Below are positions 34,556 to 47,019 of a stretch of DNA of 64,000 nucleotides, piece after piece. Source of the stretch: Sophora flavescens (lineage: Eukaryota > Streptophyta > Magnoliopsida > Fabales > Fabaceae); NCBI GenBank assembly GCA_030762895.1, contig CM061063.1, positions 76,939,836 to 77,003,835 of the forward strand, in the 5' to 3' direction. How positions within the stretch are numbered: the first letter of the stretch is position 1; each line of letters begins with the position of its first letter. Position numbers and translations under genes: made by a program. The notes under the pieces were generated by a model. It worked only from the letters and a program-made list of their open reading frames with translations, searched no databases and was not told where the DNA came from.

Positions 34556-34614
34556 ACTACAAAATACTTGATTTTTAATTAATGGGAATATGGAGGGTAC
34601 TTCCATAGAGCTAA

Positions 34615-34865
34615 TTAGATAGCGTTTAGTACAAGTTTTAAAAAAGTATTCCCGAGAATGTTGGCATGGGAATAAAGTTTTTCCATATTTGTTACAAGTT
34701 TTAAAAATTTATTCTCAGGCATAAAGTATTCTCAGGAATAAAATTAGTGAATAATAGTTATAAACTTGGAAAAACTTTATTCCCATGTGTGAAGGTGGGA
34801 AAACTTTATTCTCAAGAATGTAGTTTGCCTGAGAATAAAATATTTCGGATACCAAACACTACCTA
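34615..34865. mobile_element. hAT-like MITE
   Basis: The left end TAGATAGCGTTTAGTA matches the right end TAGGTAGTGTTTGGTA (reverse-complemented), and the interior is an imperfect inverted repeat of words such as GGGAATAAAGTTTTTCC and ATTCTCAGG. The ends resemble hAT-type TIRs. The expected 8-bp duplication is not recognisable. Confidence 0.6.
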
Positions 34866-35413
34866 AGGGGTTAAGATAAGAAGACCCATGTCCCTCTACT
34901 TGTTTTGAGAAGTCTTAACATGCTTTTTTTTAAGATTCTCTTTAACATATTTTTTATTATTGAGTGAGTTTTACCTGAGATCCACCAAATAAAATGAATC
35001 CCATGCAAATGGTTTCACGTGAAATTCAGCTAATAATCAAAAGTGGGATAGAAGACACTAAGAAGAGTGTGTTGCTAATATTGCTATTATTTGTTTGTGT
35101 CACCTCTAACGACTTCTACAGCTTGCAACCCAATTGATGAAAGACTTTAAATATCATCCAAACCAAAATGCAAGAAAGCAGAAAGGACTCACCTCATATT
35201 CGCACATGACCTAATGCTCTTTAGTAAAGGAAGTGCTGCTTCGTTCAAGGTGCTCAAGAAAGTTGTTATAAATGAATTCATGAGAGTCTCGGGGTCGCTA
35301 AATTAAATTGTTGGCTTAGGGAACTAACATCCTCAGCGCTAAATGGCGGGAAAATAATTTTAAATATGAGGATCAATTCAGCAACCAGCTTAAAATTTTA
35401 GTGATTAATTAAT

Positions 35414-35693
35414 GGTTTAAATAAGTTTTTGGTTCCTACAAAGTACAACAATTTTGATTTTATTCCCTCCAAAATTTTTTCTTAGGATTTCATCTCTATA
35501 CTTTCAAAAATTTTGGAAATAGTCCATACCGTTATCTCTCTCCGTTAGCTGCTAACATGTCAAATGGAATGCCACGTCAGCAGGGACCATTTCCAAAAAT
35601 TTTGAAAATACAGGGACGAAATCCTAAGATAAAATTTACAGGAACTAAAACCAAAATTTGTGAACTTTGCAGGGATCAAAAATTTATTTAAAC
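35414..35693. repeat. Self-complementary foldback repeat, copy 1
   Basis: It begins GGTTTAAATAAGTTTTTGG and ends in the near reverse complement TTATTTAAAC. The halves pair through TTTTGAAAATACAGGGACGA-type and CTCTCCGTTAGCTGCTAAC words. It is a MITE-like unit of about 280 bp; copy 2 is at 36301-36580. Confidence 0.7.
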
Positions 35694-36300
35694 AAAAAAA
35701 ATTATCTATTCTAGCCAAACTTCAGAGCAAGTTGTGCAGGGACATGTAACTTTCGAACGAAGGGATTTTCAATTTGAAACTCGTGGCCCTAATGTATGCT
35801 TTCTTTCTATTTTGTAGTCAAATTTTGGAGCAAATCGGACATGAACAAGAAATTACATCGGTAACCTGAGTACTAGATATCTAACAAAATGAAGGAATTT
35901 AGCAATTTTAACCATGTGTTCCATAATGTATGATTTTGTTTCTATTTTCCTGTCAAATTTCATAGCAAGTCGGACAAAAAAAGGAAATTACCTTGGTACC
36001 CTTGAGTACTAAAAATCATACCAGATTAAGGACTTTGACAATTTTAACCTTGGTAAAATTTGGCTAGAATATACCGAGAAAATAGGGGTGTTCATTAATC
36101 GATCCAAACCGATTCAAATCGTAAAAACCAAACCGAAAAAACAACTTTTTTACATTGGATTAGATCGAATTTTGGATCTCCTAGTGAAAACCAATCCAAA
36201 CCACTTTTTGGATTGACAAATTGACAAATCCCTTCATCTGGAAGTTTCCTTTCCCTATACGACTTGCTCTGAAGTTTGGTTAGAAAATATACTTTTGTTT

Positions 36301-36580
36301 GTTTAAATAAGTTTTCGGTCCCTACAAAGTTCACTAATTTTGGTTTTAGTCTCTATAAATTTTGTCTTATGATTTTGTCGCTGTGTTTTCAAAAATTTTG
36401 AAAATGGTCTCTGCTAACGTGACATTCCATTTGCCACATCAGCAGTTAACGGAAAGAGATGACGGTATGGACTATTTCCAAAATTTTTGAAAGTACAGGG
36501 ACGAAATCCTAAGGAAAAATTTTACAGGGACTAAAAACAAAATTGGTGTATTTTGCAGGGACCAAAAAATTATTCAAACC
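36301..36580. repeat. Self-complementary foldback repeat, copy 2
   Basis: Same family and length as 35414-35693, starting GTTTAAATAAGTTTTCGG and ending TTATTCAAACC. The 600-bp spacer has matching inverted words next to each copy (AGCCAAACTTCAGAGCAAG and CTTGCTCTGAAGTTTGG), so the pair may form one larger foldback of about 1.17 kb. Confidence 0.7.
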
Positions 36581-36849
36581 TTAATTAATTAAGGGAAATG
36601 CTAACCAGTGTCCTAAAGGCACTGGTTAAGGAATTGAAATGATAAGTTTTTATGGAGAAATTGTGAAGTTATTATCTTCAACACTTGAATTTTTAGTTTT
36701 TCAATGAATTATTTCCTTTTCTTATCCCTTAACAAATATTCTCAGGGTAAGCCTAACCCTTTAATTAATGATTAATGTGATCAATGATGGTTTTAACGAC
36801 GGACTCATTGGGTGGGTGGCTACATTCTAAATCCCCGAATTAGCAGCGC

Positions 36850-37060
36850 GGCCCCATCTTCCCAATTTCTTATCCGGCAATTGCTCTCTCTGTCTCTCTT
36901 CTCATCCCTCCCTACATTCACTCCTTCACGCACAGAAGAGACCATCGCGAACCACCATTGCAGCTAAACCCTCTTCCCCTGCGATTGTTTGGTTTTTTGG
37001 TCTTTTTTCCTTTGTTCATCCCGAAACCACCCATTCCCGTGTTTATTATTATTATTAATA
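36850..37060 (+). other. Promoter or 5'-leader-like sequence without a recognisable gene
   Basis: A C/T-rich stretch (CTCTCTCTGTCTCTCTTCTC and TCCCTCCCTACATTC) with a higher GC level than its surroundings, followed by AT-rich intron-like DNA. It resembles the 5' UTR of a plant gene. No coding exon with known similarity follows before CRK3, so the gene is probably lost or decayed. Confidence 0.35.
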
Positions 37061-37637
37061 TTTGTTCGTTCACTTCACCCATATGGATGCGAAGTGTAAT
37101 AAATCTGATTTTTCAGTTGGTGGGCATCTAAGATCCTGTATAACATAACATAGTTTAAGCATACTGAATTTTCTGGGTTGATATGTATCTATCTAGGATC
37201 CTTTGGATTCGTATGTTCACTCATTTGGCCTAAACATGTATATTTTTGGGTTGAATTACATATGTGCTGCAATATGTATTAGATTAATTATATGTTTTCA
37301 GTATTATTTTTGTTTTGTTTTATTAAGCTACAAAATAAAGCACGTACTGAAGCATGCACATAAGGCGCTATGAGGATTATTAACTACTGTATTTGAAGTT
37401 AATTTTGAGTAAATTGATTCTTAGGTACTTAACTCATGGGGGCTCTCTTTCCTAATAGACTTGGTCTTTTGGGATGTGCTCTGCTCATGGGTTTGAGTTG
37501 TAACTTGTAAATCAACTCTTCAATTCATATGTAATGTTTTAAGCTTGATCTTCATTGTGAGGGTTTATGAATCTAACAGGGTATTTTGTGAAATGATCTT
37601 CCCTAAGATCATTATTCTAAGTTGTAAAATTAGCTTT

Positions 37638-37709
37638 GTTATTGAGTAGGATTCGAACCTACGACCAGTCAGTTAACAGCCGACCGCTCTACCACTGAGC
37701 TACTGAGGA
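37638..37709 (-). pseudogene. tRNA-Asn(GUU), plastid-derived, acceptor stem broken
   Basis: Starting at 37709 the minus strand gives TCCTCAGTAGCTCAGTGG (acceptor 5' strand and D-arm), an anticodon loop with GTT (CTGTTAACTG) and an intact T-arm (GTAGGTTCGAATCCTAC). The 3' acceptor strand should pair with TCCTCAG but reads TCAATAAC, so the copy is cut at the insertion junction. It is not expected to be a working tRNA. Confidence 0.8.
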
Positions 37710-37915
37710 ACAACGGGAAATTCGAGCTCATAGAGTTCAATTCCCGTTCTCAACCCATGACCAATATGAGCTCGAAGTTTCCTTCGTAACTCGTGGAACT
37801 TCTTCGCAGTGGCTCCGTTCCATGCCTCATTTCATAGGGAACCTCAAAGTGGCTCTATTTCATTATATTCCATCCATATACTAATTCCACTCATTTAATA
37901 TCCCTCGCTTTGGTG
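37645..37915 (-). other. Plastid DNA insertion (NUPT) including part of trnN-GUU
   Basis: The minus strand carries the chloroplast trnN-GUU gene body and its 5' flank, which in plastid genomes lies in the inverted repeat near ycf1. The flank includes CCAATATGAGCTCGAAGTTTC and CGCAGTGGCTCCGTTCCATG. Recognition is from memory. The right edge is approximate; the left edge falls inside the tRNA. Confidence 0.75.
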
Positions 37916-38464
37916 TCATTGAGATAAGAGATGTCGTTTCTAGTCTATCTCTTTCTATATATATGATGTCAGGGCAGTTGATTTTCAGTTTGCACACACA
38001 TTCTAGCTATATTCTATTTTCAAATTTATGACAGGAATCAGATTTGTAATCCTTTTGCAATTCTTGCTGTCTTAGCTCTTAAGACTTGTACGGATGAATA
38101 TGGAAATAAGTTGCTTCCTACAAAGCAAGCTTAGTCATCCCAAATGTGGGTTCCAGAACTATAGTTTTCTTCGGGTTGCAAGAATATGAAAGGCAGTTTT
38201 AGAGCTTGCAGTTATTTGTATGTGTGCATATTGGGAAATTGGACCTAGGTTGATCGAGGATGACAACTATCTTCATCACTTTCCCTAGGAATGAAGATAA
38301 TACCAGGTGATCCAATGTGTAACTATGATCATTAGGAGAAGCAATACAGACCAGAGATATTCACTGGTATACATTGCAATCCATATTAAGAAAAATGCCT
38401 TTTTTCTTGGGACATATGGTTGCTGCACCACTTGAAAGAAACCACAAATCATATTGATTCTACA

Positions 38465-38580
38465 CATAAATTTTTATCTTGTCCACCCCCACTCCAACAT
38501 TCTTTGGCCAAGTGACCAAACTTGTTACAATTGTAAAATTGTGCCTTTCCATTGAACCAAAAGTTTGGTGTAACACAGCA
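38465..38580 (-). pseudogene. Ty1/copia gag zinc-knuckle fragment
   Basis: The minus strand reads FNGKAQFYNCNKFGHLAKEC, the CCHC knuckle typical of plant copia gag with the first Cys changed to Phe, then WSGGGQDKN. It is short and isolated. A plus-strand stretch near 38855-38895 (VAKDLWETVKDGF) may be another copia gag piece in opposite orientation. Confidence 0.6.
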
Positions 38581-39527
38581 CAGATTCATAGACAAATATA
38601 TGGTACAGAAAATATGTGACCTATTTGTATTTGTAAAGTGTTATGTATAGAGCATTACCTATTGTTGACTGCACAGTTTTGCTTTCAAACCGTGTAATGT
38701 CTGTGTTTTAGGGCATTTCCTGTCTCAGGTAACTATTTGTATTAATTTTAATTTTTTTTATTAACTCTAACATGCCAAAGGGAGAGATAAAATAGAAAAA
38801 AGATTTGTAGTATTTGCTTAAGCTATTACTTGTGATTAAATAGGGCCTTTTCAGGTAGCCAAAGACTTGTGGGAAACTGTCAAAGATGGCTTTGTCTTCT
38901 GTGAAAATAATTATACACTCTTTCCACTGTAGAATTAAACAAATTGAAGAGCAGAAAAAATCAATTGCTCTGTGTTTTCTGCAATTGTCAGTGAGGTCAG
39001 TTTTTTCAAATAGAGATATTCCAAAAAAGAAGTACTTTGCAGAATTCGAGTACGAATTTTGCAGTGATAAAAGGTACACACTGTCCTCCTCCAATCTCTA
39101 ACAAAATAAAAATATAAAGATGAAAAAATATTAGTTTTTTCATAAAAAAAATTGTAGAAAAAACATTAATTAGCTTGCCAGCTAAATTTGATCCCATAGT
39201 ATTTACAACCGAAGACACAAAGGATCTGTGAACATTGTCAATAACAGAATTAATCAGCAATTTTTGTACTATAATCTTTTGCATGGTCTAATCAATGCCT
39301 CCTTTCTAATGCATAAATCCATTGCTCACATCAGACACATCCCATGCCATGCAACTATTCATTTCTCAAGGCTTAAATGACATTTGAGGAGCCTCTTCCA
39401 TTCTAGATAAAATTGTAAACATGAAAATGCTCGTCATTTGAAGTGGAGGCTGAGGCTCTCCACTTTTCTGTAATAGCTTGTGCAATGCAGGCTTGTTCAA
39501 AGCGAAATATTTGTCATGTTATCTCAA

Positions 39528-42500
39528 CTATCTAGGTGCCATAGTAGTTACTGTTACTTCATTGACAGAATTAGCCTTGGAATTTTTTGATAATGATTCT
39601 TCTTCATTAGACATTCTTCCAACTGAAAATGCTGGTTGCTTGGGTTTGGGAAGGACCATTGTGTCACTCCCCAGCATGAGAACAACAGTGGACATGATTG
39701 GTCTATCTGCTGCATCTTCCTGTACACACAACAAACCAATGTGTATGCACTTCATAACTTCACTTTCTATGCATGTATTTTCCTGCAAAGGATTGATCAA
39801 TTCCAAGCTTTTTCCTTCACACCACAGTCTCCAAGCCTGCATGCATATTTGAATAATTAGAAATTCTAGTTAAAACATTCGTTTCACTTTCTAATATCAG
39901 TTTCTTAATGAGATCACATCAGCAAAACTCACATATACTAGAAGACTTTACCCGTATTCTGAAAGATGGAAGTCACCATTCCTTTTCCCACAAATGATTT
40001 CTAATAGAAGAACTCCAAAACTGAAAACATCAGATTTCATTGAAAATAACCCTGCCATAGCATATTCTGGAGCCATATATCCACTGTTTAAATCAATAGA
40101 ATGTTGTCAGTTGTGAATCTTGCAGAATTTTCTAATTCATTGTGGATTCATGTGTATTAAAAAAGATAAGAGCTACCAATAACACATACTAGGTGCCCAC
40201 AACTCTTTTTGTCTTTGTCTGACTTTGGCCTTTTTCAAATGTCCTTGCCAATCCAAAGTCTGATATTTTTGGATTCATATCATGATCCAGAAGAACATTG
40301 CTGGCTTTTAGATCTCTATGGATTACTCTTAGTCGAGAATCCTCATGAAGGTATAGCAGTCCTCTTGCAATCCCATTGATAATGCCTAGTCTTAATTTCC
40401 AATCTAGTTGCTTTTGTTTTGCCTCATCTGACAAGCATATGAACATGGTACTCTTGTTATCGAAGAAAACATTACTATTGTTTACATAGAAGTTGTTTTT
40501 AATAAATCTCAATGTATATGTTATTTCATTTTATCTTCCAAAATGCAAAAGGCTCCAATTTATCAGCATATCTTAACAAGTTCTGGTTCTACTTCTACAT
40601 CATCATATACACACTGTTCTTTGAAATGCACAGACATTATTGGATTCATTGTGTTAGGGCCCATCCCAATTAGGAATAAAGAGAAATGTAATAGTTGGTT
40701 AGTTAGCATTAGTTGAGACAGTTAGTTACTTAGAGGATTCGACTATATAAATAGGGGAAGAGAGCAAGGGAAAGAGGGATTCGGAATTGATTGTTAGTTT
40801 GCGAGAAGTGGGCAAAAGCTTAGTTGTGAAAGGGGAAACCCTTTGTGAAGGGGGGACCCTTGGAAGAGATCGGTCTCCTATTCTTGTTCTTTTTCTATTG
40901 CATAATTCAATAAAGATTCATTCTTTTCCCTTTATTTTCCATTTCTGTTCCTAGGCTCCTAACAGTTTGTTATTGACAATTTAATTTTGGCGGGCGAGAC
41001 TACTCTTAACTCCTTTACCCCATGGAAGTATCAGCTGCTAGAACATATAATAACTTCTATTAGACTAAATTGGAGCAAAAACAAGAAAATAAATTAGGAA
41101 ATTAAGCAAATGGGAAGAACAAGGTAGTTGTTAAAACGTACTGAAAAGGTGAAAGTCAAGGCTAGAATTCGGCATGAACTCATATACAAGCAACTTTTCG
41201 TTTTCCTCAATGCAGAAACCCAAGAGTCTCACAAGGTTTCTATGCTGCAGTTTGGCTATGAAGGTTACTTCATTCTTGAACTCCTCTGAACCTTGACCAG
41301 ATGTTTCTGAGAGCCTTTTGACAGCAATTTCTGTCCCATCTGGTAAAGTACCCTGGCAAAGAGTTGAAAATTAAGAGATGAAAATACGAGTATGTCAACA
41401 AAGGATTAAAGCAAAATTATGCATAGCTTGGTTTCCAGATCCATTCATTGATACCTTGTAAACAGGGCCAAATCCACCTTCTCCTAATTTAGATGACTCT
41501 GAAAAGTTATTAGTGGTCTGTTGAATCACAATTAAAGGGATAGTAGGAAGGTCTGTATTCATTGAATCCTCTCCTTGAACACGAGCATTAAATGCTATAG
41601 GAATGATGTCCAGCTGCATTCCATCTACCAAGGAAGCTAGTAAGTTTGTATATAGTCTTATTGTCATAGTTGAGTTTGTGAAATGAGCTCAGACTCGGAA
41701 CTTTAATCACGAGTGTAACCAGTTTTAATTACCTTTATGTAACACATTCTTTCTCCTGGAGTAGTAGACACCGCAACTTAGTAGAGTTGCTGCCACCAAC
41801 ACACTTACTATTGTGATGATCAAGGTTTTGGTTTTGGAATTACTTTTACCTTCCTGCTTGGCTGCAACATTAGCATAGCATAGATGAACATTTTGCATTT
41901 CCACAACTAAAAAGTTATTGAAGAAAAATAGGCAAATTCTTGAATTTCTTAAGATGATATACACCACATTTAAAATTCTGATATATTGAATACACCATTC
42001 TTTAATAGAAATTTTTGATGTTTAATTTCTTAACCAATGCTCCCTGGTTTAGTAAGCCAGAGCAAAAAGATAATTAGCATGTTTTGCAAAAGTACTGTTA
42101 GTTGAGATTGCGTATTTCCTAACTGCTCACATATTAGACCTACCAATCAGCCTATATGTCCTCTTGAATAATGATATGTGGACTTTTATTGCATGAACCA
42201 TGAGGTTTCAAAAAAATTGTGTTCTAGTAGTTTTCAAAGGTAGTAGGTGACCCACACCCATGTCTCTATTCAAATATTTGACTCAGTGGCCTCCTGAACA
42301 AGATCAAAAGTGGAAATAAGATTATTTTACTTGTTACAATTATTTTCTTCGTTGACTCACAAACATGATCACTTTGTTAATTGTTGCTGTTTAACACATC
42401 AACACACTGTTGAGTGTAGAGTGCAGGGAACAAATGAAATTAAGCAGCAATAGATTAAGGAAACCCAATACTTATTTAATGTTACCTGGATTAGGCAGTG

Positions 42501-43277
42501 GAGAAGGCGATGTTTGATTACTAAACTGTGAGAACATGTGATCATCAAACTTGGTCCCACAGCTTGGAGCCATAACCGCCCATGCTACCTTTGTCTCACA
42601 GCATTCTGGAACTTTATCCAACACAGCCTCCAAACACTGCCTACATTGATCACTAATAAGGTCCCTTGCACACTGCACCAAGCCATACCTTTTCTCATTC
42701 CCCAATTGAACTCACTTATTGCCCAAGACTGGTTGCTCTCTACAATTGCTTTTCTTATCAAACCCTGCATGGCATCCTCAGCTTTCAAAGCTTCAGTTGA
42801 ATCCTTTATGTTCTCTGACCCCGTTACGTTCCATATTGGGCTTATGCTTAACTCACCATAGAAACTATGGTTAGAGTAACGTACAATGCATACATCATAC
42901 CATACAACGGCTGAGACACCGTTGGGACAGCGCTGAACCATTTCTCTAACTGCAGTGTTGAGGCAGAACTGACATAAATATCCTGTGGTGTCCCCACGGC
43001 ATTCATAAAACCCGTAAACAGCATCGTTCTCACTGCCATTTTTGCTGGTTATGGTAGTATGGTTATATCCTTTGCTTGTAGCTGAATCAGAGAGTATCCA
43101 TGAAAGGAGGTTGTTGAGGTTGGTTTGGTATGATGTGGTGAGAGATTTTCCTGTTGTGTTCTGGCAAAAATTGTACATGTAAATTGGAGATTGTGCACTT
43201 GTTGTGGTGAGGAGGAGGAGGAGCATGAACATGAGAAAGCTGATCAAAGAGGTCATGGTGGATATTGAAGTTCTCAA
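39528..43277 (-). pseudogene. CRK3: duplicate of CRK2 with a frameshift in exon 1
   Basis: Exons in transcript order: 43277-42486, 41861-41733, 41624-41455, 41352-41142, 40427-40190, 40083-39933, 39836-39528. All splice sites and exons 2-7 are intact, with GEGGFGPVYK, HRDLKASN, SDFGLARTF and MAPEYA. In exon 1 the text SEFNWG is followed directly by the bases for NEKRYG in another frame. Against CRK2, 4 nt are missing near 42700. The reading frame then ends at 42585 after 230 codons. The product would have a signal peptide, the first DUF26 domain and most of the inter-domain region, without second DUF26 signature, membrane span or kinase. The start may be the ATG at 43277 (MRTSISTMTSL) or the one eight codons inside, which matches CRK2. 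Intron 4 carries a solo LTR. A sequencing error or a recent null allele are the alternatives. Confidence 0.9.
40651..40964 (+). mobile_element. Solo LTR in CRK3 intron 4
   Basis: Starts TGTTAGGGCCC and ends GGCTCCTAACA, giving TGTTAG...CTAACA inverted ends over 314 bp. A TATA box (CTATATAAATAGGGG) and a poly-A-type signal (CAATAAAG) stand in the right order for U3-R-U5 on the plus strand. The site is absent from the same intron of CRK2. The flanking bases CATTG and GTTTG are only a poor target duplication. The size and ends suggest a copia LTR. Confidence 0.8.
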
Positions 43278-46200
43278 AGTAACTGTGAGTTCTTTTTCTT
43301 CTTTCTATTCTTGGGTAATGAAGCAATATTTTGGTGTTATGTTCTATCAGGAGCAGTTATGTAAATATTATTTTATGCCAGCGAAAGTATCGTCGAGTTT
43401 GAATCAGGGTGATTTATGAACAAGTAAAAAATGGTTTGATCTCTCTTGATAAGTCTTGTGCACATTTTCTTGTGAATTGTCAGCATTCAAACTTAGTTTG
43501 TCTTCCGCGGCTTAAAAAAAATTGACTGTGCCCATCCTGTTTTCTCAGTTATTGCATAACCATCATTGTTGCAAATAAAATAAATAGAAAAAATAGAGAT
43601 GATATCAATACAAAAATATATTATCTTTAAAAGCCTACTCTTTTAGGAATTAGTTATTTTGTTTTTTGTTTTTTTATAGATAAACATGTATGAGATTTTA
43701 TGTGAGAACCACTTCAGATAATATAATAAATACACCTTAGAATAGAATTTTTTTATTTCACACCAAAGAAATTTTTTATACATGTAACGTGAATAACCTA
43801 ACATGCTTTAATATTAATCTGAAGTTGTTTTTTTTCTTTTTGACAGGAATATTAATCTGAAGTTGTTGTTTACATCATGTTGGAAGCTTTTATTACAAGT
43901 TCAACTTTCACGGATGCATATTAGCTACGGTCATCGGTCCCTAAATTCACTACAGTCAAATTAATCTCCACCCTTAAAATTATTCAAAGGTCCAGATCAT
44001 ATTTCCAAAAAAATAAAAAATAAAGGGGAAAAAAAAGTATACAAATTCCTTAAACTATAGTCTGCTTGCAAATAGACACTTTCAACTATGAATTCTCAAT
44101 AAATCATCAAACATTAAGAATTAGTGAAATTGTTCCCTACATTATCATGATTAAATCATTAATAGTAATCAAATCCAGCCATCCATTTTGTTAAATCTAA
44201 ATCATTGATTATTTTTTATTTAATTATTTAGTTTTTTAATGTTTTTATTTTCAAATAAAACATGAAAAAGCAAACAGAAAAAACTATTGCGTTTCTTCGT
44301 ATTCACTCTTACGTTTATTCCTCTTCTTCTTTGTTTCGTCTCCCTCAATCAAATTTGTGCCTCATCTCTACTACTGAATTGACATTCTCTATCCTTCGTG
44401 TTCTGTTTGTATGAATGTGTACAAGAGAAAGCATCTAGTTAATTTCTCCCTCACTCAAATTTGTGCCTCAACTCCGCTACTGACTTTTGATACTCAACAT
44501 GCTCAATCTCCTTGATATTCGAAAAGTAGAGTTTGAAGAACATTTGGCCCATGTAAGCAATTAAACGGATGGTTTAGGTTAAGAATAGTAAGCATGCTTA
44601 ATCCAACGGCTGAAGTAACTTGTGCATGGTGGGGTATCGATCCCCATTGTGCACCATAGAATTTGCCTTAAACTATAAGACAAAGAGTAAAAGTAACATA
44701 TAGAAATAATGTTTGGCCAGCGGAAGCCACACCTTACAAACAATGATTAGTCCTTCCTTGCTAGTGTTGAAATACACTGGGTTTAGAAGAAAAAAAAAAG
44801 CAACTACTAAACCTGTTCAAGACTATGAGTGTGTTTGGGAAAGCTGGAAGAAAAAGATTATGCTGATAATCTGTTTTCAAATAATCGATTATTGTGATAA
44901 TCGATTATAATCAGAATCTGTTTTTGTTTGGCTATGTTTCTTTGGCGATTTTAAGATAATCTATTTCGTTTGGGTGATGCTTAAAAAATTACTTTTACAT
45001 AATAAATTATGAAAAAATGTATGAAATTATTTGAATAGTGTTTTTTTGAATAATGGTTTTTTTTTCAATTTTTTTTTATTTCTTGCTAATATATTTTTTT
45101 AACTCATTTTAATCATTTAACTTTTTATTATCAACCATAAAGTTTCTAGCATAAATTTATATTATTATTTTTATTGTCATTATTATTCTAATCATTAATT
45201 TCTTAGACAATTTTTTTTTATTCGGGTTGTAAATCTACCAAATTGGTTTGCATTTTTTAATCCTTGTTTTTTCTTAAGGAAAATAAAATAGCAAGTTTTG
45301 TAATAAAGTGAAAAGAGTCCCCGTCAAAAAACAAAAAGTGAAAAGAGCAAGTTCGGACCTGTCGAATGAACAGTAAACTGATTATAATCAAATAAAACAG
45401 TCCTGTGAGAAATTTTGTGGGTATGTCTATTATCATTACTGTCACTTTTTCTAGTAATGACAGAGAACAGAAAATTACAGATATTTCATTTTCTCATACA
45501 ATGATATTTGTCGGGTAAAAGGGTGAAGAAAGGTGAAGTTGGGAAGAGAGGAGTTTATGAGTGTGAAAGGTGAGAACTTGAGTAAGGAGTTGTCTGTGGA
45601 CGAAGATAATCAGTTGTTTGTTACGATGTTTGGGAGTGAAGTCTCAAAGGTCATTCTAGCACGGTAGAGCAACCAAGGAATAAGGCGTTTGTGCTCAAAT
45701 ACAATCTTTTCTTCAGTGATGAGTTGAAGGATTCGGGGTCTAGGCGCGTCATTTGAAAGTCAATCTGTTTCATGATTTAATTTTTCTTCACTCACTGAAG
45801 GTGTAAAATTGAGAACCCTTGTAAGAAGTTAGATATTTTTTTTATTTTCATGTGGAAGTAATAGAAGGGCTGAATTCCAACAATGAGAAGTTCAAAATGG
45901 AATTTGGTGAAAGGAGGTGCTGCTAGAAAAGAGAAAATGACATGCTACAATGTTTCATCATCAGGTAATATTGTTCCTTTTTTAAATTAAAAAGTAACCT
46001 TAATATATGTTTATGTATATACGCTTCTGTGAGTTTGCATGAGTGGTAGGAGGATCTTTTAAACGTATATGTATATTTTCTTTATTTCTATGTTGCTTAA
46101 ACTGATAACTGATAAATAAGTGTGTAGGCATTTGAATCTACCCAATAATTATGAGAATAATATAGTGGTATATGAGGAATGGATGTTGTTTACTCTGCTA

Positions 46201-46410
46201 AGATATGGGTATCTAGGCCTAGTAAATAGACGTAAAATTATTTAAAAGAATATAAGGATGTTGAATGGTTATAGAATTAATGTGCACAAATTTTTGTGTT
46301 TGGTTCAGCTAGAAGGTCTAACTAATTTCATCATTGATGATATGATATTCGGAAAACCCTTTGATGTTTGCTATATGGTTTGCATTTTGGTTTAATAGTT
46401 CAGAGGGTGT
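43278..46410. other. Intergenic region upstream of CRK3; no gene identified
   Basis: Mostly AT-rich. Around 44830-44910 there is a run of AATCGATTATTGTGATAATCG-like inverted words that may be part of a MITE. An exon-like stretch near 45880-45960 (RSSKWNLVKGGAARKEKM) ends at a possible donor, but no family is recognised and no partner exon was found. Confidence 0.4.
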
Positions 46411-46479
46411 TGTTACGGATAAAAGACAAACATCCAAGGTTGTCGGTGGGTCCTATGCTAACAAGCTCGGGTGGAAAAT

Positions 46480-46990
46480 AAGAGATAAGGTATAAGAAGT
46501 TATAAGGAAAACTCGGGGAAGAGGTTATAAGGAAGAAAAATGAGTCATAAGGAAGGAAAAAACTCGGGTGGACATAAGGAGTTATAAAAAAAATGAAAGG
46601 AGTTATAAGAAAGAAAAAGGAGTCATAAGGAATGAAGAACTCGACGAAGAACTCGAGTGGGCATAAGGAGTTATAAAAGAAAAAATGAAAGGAGTTATAA
46701 GGAGGGAAAATGAGTCATGAGGAAGGAAGAACTCGACGAAGATTTGGGTTGGGGAAAGAGAGTTATAAGGAAGATAAAGGAGTCGTAAGGAATGAAGAGC
46801 TCGGTAGAGAATTCGGTTGGGAAAGGGAGTTATAAGGAAGGAAAACAAAAATAAGGAAGAACACGGAGAAGAGCTTAGGGGAAAAGGAGTTATAAGGCAG
46901 AAGGAGTTATAAGGTAGAAAAAACAAAAAATAAGAACTCAGCGAAGAGCTAGGGGAGAAATGAGTTATAAAGCAGAAGGAGTTATAAGAA
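46480..46990. repeat. Degenerate tandem repeat, GGAGTTATAAGGAAGAAAAA units
   Basis: At least twelve irregular units alternate GAGTTATAAGGAAG, GAGTCATAAGGAAG and AACTCGG-type words. Minus-strand ORFs through it (Ser/Phe/Leu-rich) are composition artefacts. Confidence 0.85.
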
Positions 46991-47019
46991 AAAAAAAACT
47001 CGATATATACAAAGAAGAA

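Noticed and set aside
34552..34566. CACTACTACAAAAT as the start of another CACTA element
   Set aside because: No subterminal repeats and no matching inverted end were found downstream; a chance match or a relic.
37638..37709. Functional nuclear tRNA-Asn
   Set aside because: The acceptor stem cannot pair because the 3' strand is replaced at the insertion junction; the sequence is the plastid form.
38708..39094. 128-codon minus-strand ORF and overlapping 71-codon plus ORF
   Set aside because: No domain; AT-rich region with possible copia gag remnants in other frames; likely chance.
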